From contig NZ_BAABHB010000004.1 in the NCBI RefSeq assembly GCF_039541875.1, forward strand, positions 372,001-436,000: 64,000 nucleotides of DNA, read 5' to 3'. Below, in pieces: positions 9,005 through 17,506 of this stretch (positions are counted from its first letter, which is position 1; every line of letters begins with the position of its first letter). A model generated the notes under the pieces. The model searched no databases. It was not told where the DNA came from and saw only the letters and a program-made list of their open reading frames with translations. Position numbers and translations under genes: made by a program. Origin of the DNA: Nibrella viscosa. GTDB taxonomy: Bacteria > Bacteroidota > Bacteroidia > Cytophagales > Spirosomataceae.

Positions 9005-11278
9005 ATGCAGTTTAAAAAAGCAGTTATTTCGAGTCTGTTTTGTGTGTCTACGCTCGTTGGGGTAGCTCAGCCGGTACCGGCGTATAATCTCGCCGGTTCA
9101 CACCTGCCCACCCGCTGGGATGAGGGCCTGCCGTTGGGAAATGGAATGGTCGGCAGCCTGATCTGGAAAAAAGGTGATTCGCTCCGGTTTTCGCTGGACC
9201 GGGTCGACCTGTGGGACCAGCGGCCTATGAAAGGCCTGTTCCGGCCGGAGTTTACCTACCAGTGGGTGTATCGGCAGGTGCAGAAGAACGAATACAAAAT
9301 TGTTCAGGACTACTTCGACGCGCCTTATGACCGGGAGCCTGCACCCACCAAAATTCCCGGTGCCGCGCTGGCGTTTGCTATTCAGCAGGATGCTTCACAG
9401 GTCCAACTCGACATCCGCACCGCTCAGGCGCAGGTGACCTGGCCGAACGGGATGCAGTTGCGCAGTTTCGTGCATGCCACGCACCCGGTAGGCTGGTTTC
9501 AACTGATTGGAGCTCCCAAAGAAGTGTTGCCCACTATTATCCCACCGGCCTACCAGACCGGCAAACCCGAGGAGAACCCAAACTCGCTGGATGGTGATAA
9601 TCTGATTCGGCTGGGTTATCCGCAGGGAACGGTAATCCGCGAGGCAAACCGCATGGCGTATCACCAGCCGGGTTGGGAAGCATTTGCGTATGACGTAGAG
9701 GTACAATGGCAGCGCCGGGGCGACACACTGACCGGGGTCTGGAGCATCAGCACCAACCAGCAGCCGATAACCGCCCGTCAATACGCCCAAGCCGCGTGGA
9801 AACGAGGTATCGCTGCCGACCGGCAAACGCATCAGCGCTGGTGGAATGCCTTCTGGGCGAAATCCTCGCTGCAGGTACCCGATGATACCCTGACGCGGCA
9901 GTGGTACCTGGAGCAATACAAGTTTGGCGCAGCCGCCCGGAAAGGTGCTCCCGCCATCTCACTCCAGGCTGTCTGGACCGCCGACGATGGTCGCATTCCA
10001 CCCTGGAAAGGGGATTACCACCACGACCTGAATACTCAGCTAAGCTACTGGCCTGCCTACAGCGGCAACCACATGGACGAAGCAGAAGGATACATCGACT
10101 TTCTGGAACGTTGCCGACCCGAGTTTGAGCGGTTTACCCGCCACTACTTTCAGGTGAATGGGCTGGCTGTACCGGGCGTAACCACCCTCGACGGTACGGC
10201 TATGGGCGGATGGATTCAGTACTCCTGCTCACCCACTACGGCCGCCTGGCTGGCGCAGCATTACTACTGGCAGTGGCGGTACACCATGGACCGGCAGTTT
10301 CTCAAAAACAAAGCCTACCCCTGGTTTCGGGATGTCGCTACCATGCTGGAAAACGTCACCGTCAAAGACGGGCATGGCAGCAGGAAACTGCCCATCAGCG
10401 CCAGTCCGGAAATCAACAACAACAAAATTACGGCCTGGTTTCACCAGATGACCAATTACGATCTGGCCCTGTGTCGCTATGTGTTTCAATACGCAGCCGA
10501 ACTGGCCGGTGAACTAGGTAATAAAGCTGACGCAGCCCGGTGGCGAACCATACTGGCCGAGTTTCCGGCCTATGCGCTCAGCGAAAACGCCGAACTAAAG
10601 TTTGCTCCCTCGTTACCGTACAAAGAGTCGCACCGGCATTTTTCGCATCTGATGGCTATTCATCCCCTGGGTCTTATCAAGTGGGAAGATGGCCCGCAGG
10701 CGCAGAACATCATCAGGAACTCCATTGCCCTGCTGGAGAAAATCGGTCCCGGTCTCTGGTGCGGCTACTCCTGGTCCTGGCTGGGTAATCTCAAAGCCAG
10801 AGCCAAAGACGGAGCCGGAGCCGCCGACGCGCTGAAGATCTTTGCCCGTGCCTTCTGCTCGCCCAACAGCTTTCACCTCAACGGCGACCAAACCAAGTCC
10901 GGGTATTCTACCTTCACCTACCGGCCGTTTACGCTGGAAGGCAACTTTGCCTATGCCGCAGGTTTGCAGGAAATGCTGCTACAAAGTTACGCTGGTTTTG
11001 TTGAGGTATTCCCGGCCATTCCGGCTACCTGGACCCGCGTCCGCTTTGACAACCTCCGAGCAGAAGGCGCTTTTCTGATCAGCGCCCGCCGGACGCCCGG
11101 TGTACCCGACCAAGTAACCATCACCTCCGAAAAAGGTGGCACTACGCAGATGAAGTTGCCCGGAAAAAACTACACAGTTGTTTCGTCACAACAGGCTAAC
11201 GTGACGAAAGGAGATGAAGGATTCATCAGAATAAGGCTGCAGCCGGGCGGAATGGCTAAGGTAGTGTTAAACCGGTAA
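9005..11278 (+). CDS. Glycoside hydrolase, GH95-like (alpha-L-fucosidase/galactosidase type)
   Basis: A predicted secreted protein (signal peptide through about residue 21, ending VGVAQ). The N-terminal beta domain has WDEGLPLGNGMVGSLIWKKG, close to the WxEALPLGNGRxGA motif of GH95. The (alpha/alpha)6 barrel follows, with SASPEINNN around Glu469 and HRHFSHLMAIHPLG near residue 545, matching the GH95 catalytic-region pattern. Length 757 aa is typical. The next gene is a FucP-type transporter, which favours a fucosidase, but GH95 also contains galactosidases. The call to GH95 or a very near relative is fairly firm; substrate is inferred. Confidence 0.82.
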   Translation: MQFKKAVISSLFCVSTLVGVAQPVPAYNLAGSHLPTRWDEGLPLGNGMVGSLIWKKGDSLRFSLDRVDLWDQRPMKGLFRPEFTYQWVYRQVQKNEYKIVQDYFDAPYDREPAPTKIPGAALAFAIQQDASQVQLDIRTAQAQVTWPNGMQLRSFVHATHPVGWFQLIGAPKEVLPTIIPPAYQTGKPEENPNSLDGDNLIRLGYPQGTVIREANRMAYHQPGWEAFAYDVEVQWQRRGDTLTGVWSISTNQQPITARQYAQAAWKRGIAADRQTHQRWWNAFWAKSSLQVPDDTLTRQWYLEQYKFGAAARKGAPAISLQAVWTADDGRIPPWKGDYHHDLNTQLSYWPAYSGNHMDEAEGYIDFLERCRPEFERFTRHYFQVNGLAVPGVTTLDGTAMGGWIQYSCSPTTAAWLAQHYYWQWRYTMDRQFLKNKAYPWFRDVATMLENVTVKDGHGSRKLPISASPEINNNKITAWFHQMTNYDLALCRYVFQYAAELAGELGNKADAARWRTILAEFPAYALSENAELKFAPSLPYKESHRHFSHLMAIHPLGLIKWEDGPQAQNIIRNSIALLEKIGPGLWCGYSWSWLGNLKARAKDGAGAADALKIFARAFCSPNSFHLNGDQTKSGYSTFTYRPFTLEGNFAYAAGLQEMLLQSYAGFVEVFPAIPATWTRVRFDNLRAEGAFLISARRTPGVPDQVTITSEKGGTTQMKLPGKNYTVVSSQQANVTKGDEGFIRIRLQPGGMAKVVLNR

Positions 11279-11408
11279 CCTGAAACTTTTCTCCACCTAA
11301 AGAGTATGGTTTAGCTGAAAAAGCCTCTTTCTCCGTAGTTGACATTTCACTATCTTTCAAACCCAATTCACCAGTTTACCAATTAACCAGTCAACTAGCC
11401 CCGCCCCC

Positions 11409-12671
11409 ATGCAATCAACGCCTGTCGCGGCTACCACCCAACCAGCCGCCTTTACCGAAAAGAAATACATTGTCACCTTAATTTTCGTTACGTCGCTTTT
11501 CCTGCTGTGGGGCATTGCCATTACCATGGGTGACGTACTCAACCGGCATTTCCAGAATGTGCTGCACGTGTCCAAAGCCGAGTCGGCGCTGGTGCAGTTC
11601 TCCATCTTTGGCGCGTATGCCGTGATGGGCATACCGGCGGGGCTGTTCATGAAGCGCTTCGGTTATAAGAACGGGGTCTTGCTGGGGCTGTTGCTGTACG
11701 CTGCCGGTGCCTTTTTGTTTATTCCGGCCGCCAACGCCGAATCGTTCGGCTTCTTCCGCATTGCCCTGTTTATTCTGGCCTGCGGACTGGCTACGCTCGA
11801 AACGGTAGCACACCCCTTTGTGGCGGGTCTGGGCGACCAGCAGACCAGCGACCAGCGCATCAACTTCGCCCAGTCGTTCAATGGCCTCGGCGCGGTGATT
11901 GGGCCCATGCTGGGCGGGTATTTTATTTTGCGGGGCGGCCAGGAGCACTCCAACGACCTGGAGTCGGTGAAGATGCTGTACATCGGTATCGGCAGCGTAA
12001 TTCTCAGTATTGCGCTGGCCTTTACGTTTGTAAAAGTACCACCGGTGCAGGATGCCCATTCCATTGAAGCCGAGCAGGATGCCTACGCCGTACCGACTGA
12101 TCCGGCAGATCTGAAACACCCGAAGACGCTTTTCCAGCACCGGCATTTTGTCTGGGCTGCTATTGCGCAGTTGTTCAACGTAGCCGCCCAGGGCGGCACG
12201 TGGGCGTTCTTTATCAACTATGGGGTAGAGAAGATGGGGCTGGTGGAGGAAAATGCCGCTTATTACTTTGCCTTCAGCATGGTGATGATGATGGTGGGCC
12301 GGTTTGTGGGGACGTTCCTGATGCGGTTCATTGCCCCCAACCGACTGCTGGCGGCTTTTGCGCTGGGCAGTATGACCATGTGTCTGCTCATTGCCCAGAG
12401 CTTTGGCTGGCCGTCGTTTATCGCGCTGATTATGCTGAACTTCTTCTTCAGCATCATGTTCCCGACCATCTTCAGTCTGGGTCTGAAAGGGCTGGGTAAG
12501 CACACACAGCAGGCATCGTCGTTTATCGTAATGGGTGTTGTGGGCGGAGCGCTCTTCCCGCCCATCATGGGCCTGGTGGCCGATAAAGACGTAGCGGCCG
12601 CCTACTACCTGCCCATTATCTGTTACGCCGTGATTTTCCTGTTTGCAGCCAGGTTCTCAAAGGTGCGATAA
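11409..12671 (+). CDS. fucP: Sugar MFS transporter, FucP (L-fucose:H+ symporter) family
   Basis: Twelve hydrophobic helices over 420 aa. The first helix carries VTSLFLLWGIAITMGDVLN, and the loops include FMKRFGYKNGVLLG and FAQSFNGLGAVIGPMLGGY, which are hallmarks of the FHS/FucP branch of the major facilitator superfamily. It would move a monosaccharide across the inner membrane with protons. It follows the GH95-like gene by 130 bp and probably completes the same locus: outer membrane import, hydrolysis, then inner membrane uptake. Glucose/galactose (GluP) specificity is the main alternative. Confidence 0.85.
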   Translation: MQSTPVAATTQPAAFTEKKYIVTLIFVTSLFLLWGIAITMGDVLNRHFQNVLHVSKAESALVQFSIFGAYAVMGIPAGLFMKRFGYKNGVLLGLLLYAAGAFLFIPAANAESFGFFRIALFILACGLATLETVAHPFVAGLGDQQTSDQRINFAQSFNGLGAVIGPMLGGYFILRGGQEHSNDLESVKMLYIGIGSVILSIALAFTFVKVPPVQDAHSIEAEQDAYAVPTDPADLKHPKTLFQHRHFVWAAIAQLFNVAAQGGTWAFFINYGVEKMGLVEENAAYYFAFSMVMMMVGRFVGTFLMRFIAPNRLLAAFALGSMTMCLLIAQSFGWPSFIALIMLNFFFSIMFPTIFSLGLKGLGKHTQQASSFIVMGVVGGALFPPIMGLVADKDVAAAYYLPIICYAVIFLFAARFSKVR

Positions 12672-12715
12672 GCATAGCGAATAGTCAGGATATTGCAGAA
12701 GGTCTCCGCCAACGC

Positions 12716-12758
12716 CTGCTCATCTCGTCCGCGATACAATCGCGGACGAGATGAGCAG
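12716..12758. terminator. Perfect 20-bp inverted repeat after the fucP-like gene
   Basis: Arms 12716-12735 and 12739-12758 pair perfectly over 20 bp with a 3-nt loop. It sits between convergent genes. No U-tract follows, so it may work with the next hairpin as a bidirectional end, or may be a small palindromic element. Confidence 0.6.
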
Positions 12759-12781
12759 GGCACAGCACAGGTATATAAGGT

Positions 12782-12808
12782 CAGGTCTCCGGCATAACAG
12801 GAGACCTG
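12782..12808. terminator. Hairpin at convergent gene ends
   Basis: Perfect 9-bp stem (CAGGTCTCC at 12782-12790 with GGAGACCTG at 12800-12808), followed by ATTT on the plus strand and lying 3 bp beyond the DUF2911 stop. Likely a transcript-end structure for one or both convergent genes. Confidence 0.6.
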
Positions 12809-12811
12809 ATT

Positions 12812-13369
12812 TCACTGAAAAGTAAGGGGTACTTCCACAACGGTGGTGTCCCAGCCGAGACGCATAACGGCGTCGTTGCTGTTGGCTTTGGCAAATTGGA
12901 TGGTGAAGTTTTCGAGCGCTGTGCCGGATTTTTTGGCGGGTGCCGTCACGCGGAGTACGTCGTTTTCCTGCTTGTAGGAGTAAGCGCCCCAGTAGTCCAA
13001 ATCACCATTCAGGATGATGGTCCATTCGTTTTCGCCGGGAATGGTGAATAACGAGTAGGTGCCTGCTTTTACTTTTTTGCCACCAATCGTAGCGTCCTGG
13101 TAAAACTTAATCTCTGTCGCTTCATTGGCTCCGGTTCGCCACACTTTGCCGTACGGAATCAGCTTTCCGAAAACGTCGCGGTTATTTTTGGCCGGCCGGC
13201 TGTAAATAACCCGCACCAGTGCTTTGTCATTGCCCTTGCGGTCATGGGCGAAGTTGTCGGGGTAATAGGCCATATCCATCGGGCTTTTATCGGTCCCGCG
13301 AAAGTCCTGAGCCTGACTATTAGCGGTTATCAGGGCCAGGAGAAAAAAGAACCAGCATGTTCTTTGCAT
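12812..13369 (-). CDS. DUF2911 secreted protein
   Basis: A signal peptide (first 20 residues, ending NSQAQ) precedes a DUF2911 domain. Recognisable blocks are VIYSRPAKNNRDVFG, GKVWRTGANEATEI and GTYSLFTIPGENEWTIILN. Length 185 aa is normal. The family is common in Bacteroidota and has no assigned biochemical role. Two hairpins separate it from the convergent transporter gene. Confidence 0.92.
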   Translation of the reverse strand: MQRTCWFFFLLALITANSQAQDFRGTDKSPMDMAYYPDNFAHDRKGNDKALVRVIYSRPAKNNRDVFGKLIPYGKVWRTGANEATEIKFYQDATIGGKKVKAGTYSLFTIPGENEWTIILNGDLDYWGAYSYKQENDVLRVTAPAKKSGTALENFTIQFAKANSNDAVMRLGWDTTVVEVPLTFQ

Positions 13370-13492
13370 AGCGTTGTTGGGTTAAGGGTAACTAATCCGC
13401 TAATATAGAGGAACCAACAATTATTTTTACCACCCATGAGTTTTTGAGTGGATGCCATGTAGCGCTAAACCTCCGCGGCCGGGCGGCTCCAG

Positions 13493-13903
13493 CTACAAAC
13501 CAATGCCAGGGGCTGGTACGCTGTCTCGTTTCGGCTGGAGCTTTTCCAGTTGCTCGGTCAGCAGCCGCAGCAACTCCTGGCTTTCGATAGCACCGGCATG
13601 ACGCCAGATTTCGGTTCCCTGCTTGATGAGCACAAAGGAAGGCAAGAGCCGGACCCCAAAGCTGTTGACCACTTCGGGATGGGTAGATTCGTCGACACGG
13701 GTAATCTTCACGGCATCACCCAGTATGGCTCCCACACGCTCCAGCGACAGCTCTACGTCCAGGGATAAGGACGAAACCCGCGGACCATCCAGTCCGGGAC
13801 CATCCAGTCGGGGACCATCCAGTTGGGGACCATCCAGTCCGGGCATGAACACCAACAACACGGCTGTTTTCGGTGAAATAAATAAAGGACGATACGCAGG
13901 CAT
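13493..13903 (-). CDS. Thioredoxin-fold protein lacking CxxC, with an in-frame GLDGP-type repeat
   Basis: The start chosen is ATG 13903 (MPAYRPLFISPK), because upstream codons to 14014 look like promoter DNA. The fold is read from KTAVLLVFMPG, then VELSLERVGAILGDAVKITRVDESTHPEVVNSFGV and LLPSFVLIKQG with the cis-Pro region (LPSF), all thioredoxin-like. The segment where WCxxC normally sits is four copies of a five-residue unit (LDGPQ, LDGPR, LDGPG, LDGPR) encoded by a 15-bp tandem repeat, and the protein has no cysteine. Redox activity is therefore unlikely; a scaffolding role or decay are alternatives. Confidence 0.7.
   Translation of the reverse strand: MPAYRPLFISPKTAVLLVFMPGLDGPQLDGPRLDGPGLDGPRVSSLSLDVELSLERVGAILGDAVKITRVDESTHPEVVNSFGVRLLPSFVLIKQGTEIWRHAGAIESQELLRLLTEQLEKLQPKRDSVPAPGIGL
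13782..13841. repeat. 15-bp minisatellite, four copies, inside the thioredoxin-fold gene
   Basis: Four tandem units of GGACCATCCAGTCCG with one or two changes per copy (13782-13796, 13797-13811, 13812-13826, 13827-13841). A fifth unit begins with GG and then diverges. The unit is a multiple of three, so copy-number change keeps the frame. Confidence 0.95.
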
Positions 13904-14071
13904 AGACTTTGGCCACTTAAACGAAAGTAAAATTCTCTTTTTCCCGCTTTTTATTGTATGACTTACGTCAGTCAACCGTTTGATTAAAATCACCTGCACC
14001 CTGGCCCGGACCATATATATTGCAGCTATATTACGCTGAACTGTATATTGCCGCCCATTGGGTAGAGTTGT

Positions 14072-15682
14072 ATGATCAACGATTTACTGCCGGTAGCGCT
14101 GATTAATCCGTTATTCGAGCGGTCCAGGCATTTTATTGGCCTTCTCGATTGCGAAACAGACCGGTTCCTTCGGGTCAATCCGGCCGGCTCCGACCTGTTC
14201 GGCTGCCGCGACATGGCCGAGTTTCTGGAACAATCCGGCCATAATGCGGCCTGCAACCCCTTCGCCCCCGGTAAGCTGGACCACATAAAAACGGTAGTGG
14301 AGCAGACCGGCCGCTATGCCGAAGAAGTTGAGTTTCAGCGCAAGCAGGGAGCTTCGTTCTGGGGAAAACTGGAGGTCGACCTCTTTGCCGTTGATAGTAA
14401 AACCTATCTGCTCGTTCAGATTACCGATATTAACCACGCCCGGTCGGTAGAGCAGCAGTTGGAGCAAAGCTCCCGGCAGTTTGAAGCCGTGTTTACCAAC
14501 GCTACTATCGGCATCATTGTGTGCGATAAACGGGGCCTGATCGTATCGGCCAATCAGTTTGCCCGCAACCAGTTCGGCTACGTCGACCAGCCGCTGGAGG
14601 GGCAGTCGATCGATGTGCTGGTGCCGGATACCATTCGCGGCCGGCACGAGGCCCTCCGGGAGTCGTTCAATGCCGACCCGCAGGTACGGGCTATGGGTCA
14701 CGGCCGCGATCTGTATGCCCGCCGGAGCGACGGCTCGGTGTTTCCGGCCGAGGTAAGCCTCAGCTACTTTTACCAGCACAACGAGCTGTATGTGGTATCG
14801 TATATCCTGGATATTACCTTCAAGAAAGAGGCCGAGCAGGCCCTGATCGAACAACGAAATAAAGTGGCCCAGCTCAATATTGAACTGGAGCAGAAAGTGG
14901 CCGACCGGACGCACGCCCTCATGGCTACGCTGCACCAGTTGGAGGAGTCGAAAGACGAACTGACCAAGGCCCTGGCGGCCGAGCGCGAACTGGGCGAGCT
15001 GAAATCCCGCTTTGTATCGATGGCCTCGCACGAGTTCCGGACGCCCCTGAGCGCCGTGCTCACCTCGGCCTCGCTCATTGAAAAGTACATCACCACCGAG
15101 CAGCAGGACAAACGGCAAAAACACATCCAGCGCATCAAATCGTCGGTCAACCACCTCAACGATATCCTGGAAGAGTTTCTGTCGGTGGGTAAGCTGGAAG
15201 AAGGCCGGGTCGAGGCTAACTGGACAACTTTCGACGTGAATACGCTGGTGAGCGATGTGGTGACCGATATGCAGGGTATGCTTAAAGCCGGCCAAACTAT
15301 TGAGACCAGACTCGACTGCCCCCTGCCGGCCCGGCTCGACAAATCGCTGCTGCGGAAGATTTTGATAAACCTGCTGTCAAACGCTATCAAATATTCCGGC
15401 GAGCATACGCGTATTGAGGTAAGTGGTAGCTGCCGGGGCCACGCTACGCAACTAACTATCCGCGACCAGGGCATCGGTATTTCCGAAGAGGATCAGAAGC
15501 ACCTGTTTGAGCGCTTCTACCGGGCCAAAAATGCCACCAATTTGCAGGGAACCGGCCTGGGTCTGCACATCGTAGCTAAATATGTGGAGCTGCTCAACGG
15601 CACCATCGGGCTGACCAGTCAACTACACGAAGGAACAACTGTAACCCTTACTTTCCACCATGACAACCATTCTGCTCATTGA
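14072..15682 (+). CDS. PAS-domain sensor histidine kinase
   Basis: Soluble kinase of 536 aa with no membrane helix. Domains: PAS (about 15-125), PAS (about 135-255, including DITFKKEAEQALIEQ), a coiled coil (about 260-315), HisKA with phospho-acceptor His320 in SHEFRTPLSAV, and HATPase_c with N box LINLLSNAIKYS (about 430) and glycine boxes DQGIGISEED and GTGLGLHIVAKY. The 3' end overlaps the next gene by 23 bp, so kinase and regulator are translationally coupled. The signal is unknown; the PAS domains suggest a cytosolic ligand or redox cue. Confidence 0.93.
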   Translation: MINDLLPVALINPLFERSRHFIGLLDCETDRFLRVNPAGSDLFGCRDMAEFLEQSGHNAACNPFAPGKLDHIKTVVEQTGRYAEEVEFQRKQGASFWGKLEVDLFAVDSKTYLLVQITDINHARSVEQQLEQSSRQFEAVFTNATIGIIVCDKRGLIVSANQFARNQFGYVDQPLEGQSIDVLVPDTIRGRHEALRESFNADPQVRAMGHGRDLYARRSDGSVFPAEVSLSYFYQHNELYVVSYILDITFKKEAEQALIEQRNKVAQLNIELEQKVADRTHALMATLHQLEESKDELTKALAAERELGELKSRFVSMASHEFRTPLSAVLTSASLIEKYITTEQQDKRQKHIQRIKSSVNHLNDILEEFLSVGKLEEGRVEANWTTFDVNTLVSDVVTDMQGMLKAGQTIETRLDCPLPARLDKSLLRKILINLLSNAIKYSGEHTRIEVSGSCRGHATQLTIRDQGIGISEEDQKHLFERFYRAKNATNLQGTGLGLHIVAKYVELLNGTIGLTSQLHEGTTVTLTFHHDNHSAH

Positions 15683-16733
15683 GGATAACCCGGATATTCG
15701 GGAAAATACGGCCGAAATTCTCGAACTGGCCAACTATACCGTCATTACGGCTGAAAATGGAAAGATTGGCGTAGAGAAAGCGCTGGAGACCCGGCCCGAC
15801 CTGGTTATCTGCGATATTATGATGCCGGTGCTGGATGGCTATGGGGTGCTGCACATCTTCAACCGCAACCCGGACCTGAGCGGCATTCCGTTTATCTTCC
15901 TGACCGCCAAAACCGAACGCGCCGACCAGCGTAAGGGCATGGAAATGGGCGCCGATGATTACCTGACCAAACCTTTCAGCGAGATCGAACTGCTCAACGC
16001 CATTGAGGGCCGGCTGAAGCGCTTTGAGCAGCGGTATGCCGATGCGTTGCGAGCCGCCTATGAGCACTCCCCCGAAGGACTGGATCAGTTTCTGGTCGAT
16101 GCCCGCGCCGTGACCGGCCTGGACTCACTCACGGTAGACCGGAAACCGCACCAGATCAAAAAGAAGCAGTTTGTGTACTCGGAGGGCGATGAACCGGCAC
16201 GGTTGTTTTTTCTGAAAAAGGGCCGGGTCAAGACCTACAAAACCAATGCCGACGGTAAAGAACTCATTACGGGGTTGTACCAGGCCGGCGACTTCTTCGG
16301 CTACGTGAGCCTGCTGGAGCAGACCGACCATACCGATACAGCGGTGACGCTGGAAGACTCGGAGTTGATTTATATTCCCAAGGAAACGTTTATGGACCTG
16401 ATGATCCGCGACCCGGAGGTGGCCAAGCGCTTTGTGCAGTTGCTGGCCAACCGCGTTTCTGAGCGCGAGCAGCAGTTGCTGGGCATGGCCTACAACTCCC
16501 TGCGCCGGCGCGTGGCCGATACCCTGCTGAGCCTTCACAACCGGGCACAAACCTCCGCCGGCAACGCAGCCGGTATTCAGCTCTCCCGCGACGATCTGGC
16601 GTCTATTGTCGGCACCGCCACCGAATCCCTCATCCGGACCCTCAGCGAATTCAAGCAGGACGGCCTCATCGAAATTGCCGACGGCAACATCCGCGTCAAA
16701 AACCCGGAGCGCCTGCGGCAGATGAGGGTGTGA
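15660..16733 (+). CDS. Response regulator with Crp/Fnr-type output (receiver + cNMP-binding + HTH)
   Basis: A receiver domain (residues 1-125, phospho-Asp52 in VICDIMMP, Lys104 in YLTKPF) is joined to a cyclic-nucleotide-binding-like beta barrel (about 150-260) and a Crp/Fnr winged helix (about 280-350, LSRDDLASIVGTATESLIRTL). No cysteine cluster for an FNR iron-sulfur centre is seen. It overlaps the upstream kinase by 23 bp. The fusion lets phosphorylation control a Crp/Fnr DNA-binding module. The recognition helix resembles those that bind TTGAT-N4-ATCAA sites, so the FNR-like box before the cbb3 operon is a possible target (inference). Confidence 0.92.
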   Translation: MTTILLIEDNPDIRENTAEILELANYTVITAENGKIGVEKALETRPDLVICDIMMPVLDGYGVLHIFNRNPDLSGIPFIFLTAKTERADQRKGMEMGADDYLTKPFSEIELLNAIEGRLKRFEQRYADALRAAYEHSPEGLDQFLVDARAVTGLDSLTVDRKPHQIKKKQFVYSEGDEPARLFFLKKGRVKTYKTNADGKELITGLYQAGDFFGYVSLLEQTDHTDTAVTLEDSELIYIPKETFMDLMIRDPEVAKRFVQLLANRVSEREQQLLGMAYNSLRRRVADTLLSLHNRAQTSAGNAAGIQLSRDDLASIVGTATESLIRTLSEFKQDGLIEIADGNIRVKNPERLRQMRV

Positions 16734-16736
16734 GAT

Positions 16737-16809
16737 AATGATGAATGATGAACGATGAATGGGCTGACGCATTTTTACATTCATCGTTTATCATTCATCA
16801 TTCATCATT
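16737..16809. repeat. Self-complementary ATGA-word hairpin between convergent genes
   Basis: Arms 16737-16761 and 16778-16802 pair over 24 of 25 bp and consist of degenerate copies of AATGATGA/AACGATGA. It links the ends of two convergent genes and overlaps the downstream stop codon. The same word family recurs at 39186-39260 and 50812-50848. Confidence 0.8.
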
Positions 16810-17467
16810 AAAACAAGTTGTTCTTATACGCGTACGCCACCATGCCGGCGGTGTTTTTGGTGCCGGTTTTTTCGAGGATGCGCAGGCGGTGGCCTTCTAC
16901 GGTGCGGGGGCTCAGAAAGATCTTTTCGCTGATCTCCTGGGTTGTCAGGCCTTCGCAAATGAACTTAAGGACCTCTTTCTCCCGATCCGACAGTATTACC
17001 TTGCTGTTGTAGAAGGTGTGTTGGGGCTTTACCACGGTGGTGGTGTTGGTCATTTTGCGTAGCATCGCTTTCGACACAAACTCGTTCAGGTATACGCCTT
17101 CGTCCATGACCTTGCGCACGGCCAGCTCTACCTCATCGGGGTCGGAGTCTTTCAGCAGGTAACCGCTTACGCCTTTCTCCAGCAGGTGCAGCACCATGCG
17201 GTCTTCGTCGTGCATGGTCAGCACCACAATCTTAATGAGTGGGTAGTGCTCGCGGAGGTATTCGGCCGTGGCCGTGCCATCCAGGACGGGCATTTGCAGG
17301 TCGAGCAGCACCACGTCGGGGACCCGGCGGGGGATTTTGTCGATGAATTCCTGGCCGTTGCCGGCTTCCAGCACCAGTTCAAAGTCGGGTACCTGGCTCA
17401 GGATTGTGGCCAGACCCCGCCGGAAGAGGTTATGGTCATCCACCAGGGCCAGTTTAATCTTTCTCAT
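16808..17467 (-). CDS. NarL/LuxR-family response regulator
   Basis: A receiver domain (about 1-120; acidic pocket Asp10/Asp11, phospho-Asp56 in VLLDLQMP, KDSD after the conserved Lys) is joined to a LuxR-type helix-turn-helix (about 155-215; LSDREKEVLKFICEGLTTQEIS and SPRTVEGHR). Length 219 aa is standard. Its partner kinase gene ends 39 bp upstream on the same strand, forming a two-gene operon. Confidence 0.95.
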   Translation of the reverse strand: MRKIKLALVDDHNLFRRGLATILSQVPDFELVLEAGNGQEFIDKIPRRVPDVVLLDLQMPVLDGTATAEYLREHYPLIKIVVLTMHDEDRMVLHLLEKGVSGYLLKDSDPDEVELAVRKVMDEGVYLNEFVSKAMLRKMTNTTTVVKPQHTFYNSKVILSDREKEVLKFICEGLTTQEISEKIFLSPRTVEGHRLRILEKTGTKNTAGMVAYAYKNNLF

Positions 17468-17506
17468 GTCTCAATCAGGTTATTGGTTACGCTATACAAG
17501 GGAGAT

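Noticed and set aside
13782..13841. CRISPR-like repeat array
   Set aside because: Units are 15 bp, directly adjacent without spacers and within a coding frame; it is a minisatellite.
14695..15295. Long minus-strand open frames opposite the PAS kinase and many other genes
   Set aside because: They mirror the codon bias of GC-rich true genes on the opposite strand; none carries a domain.
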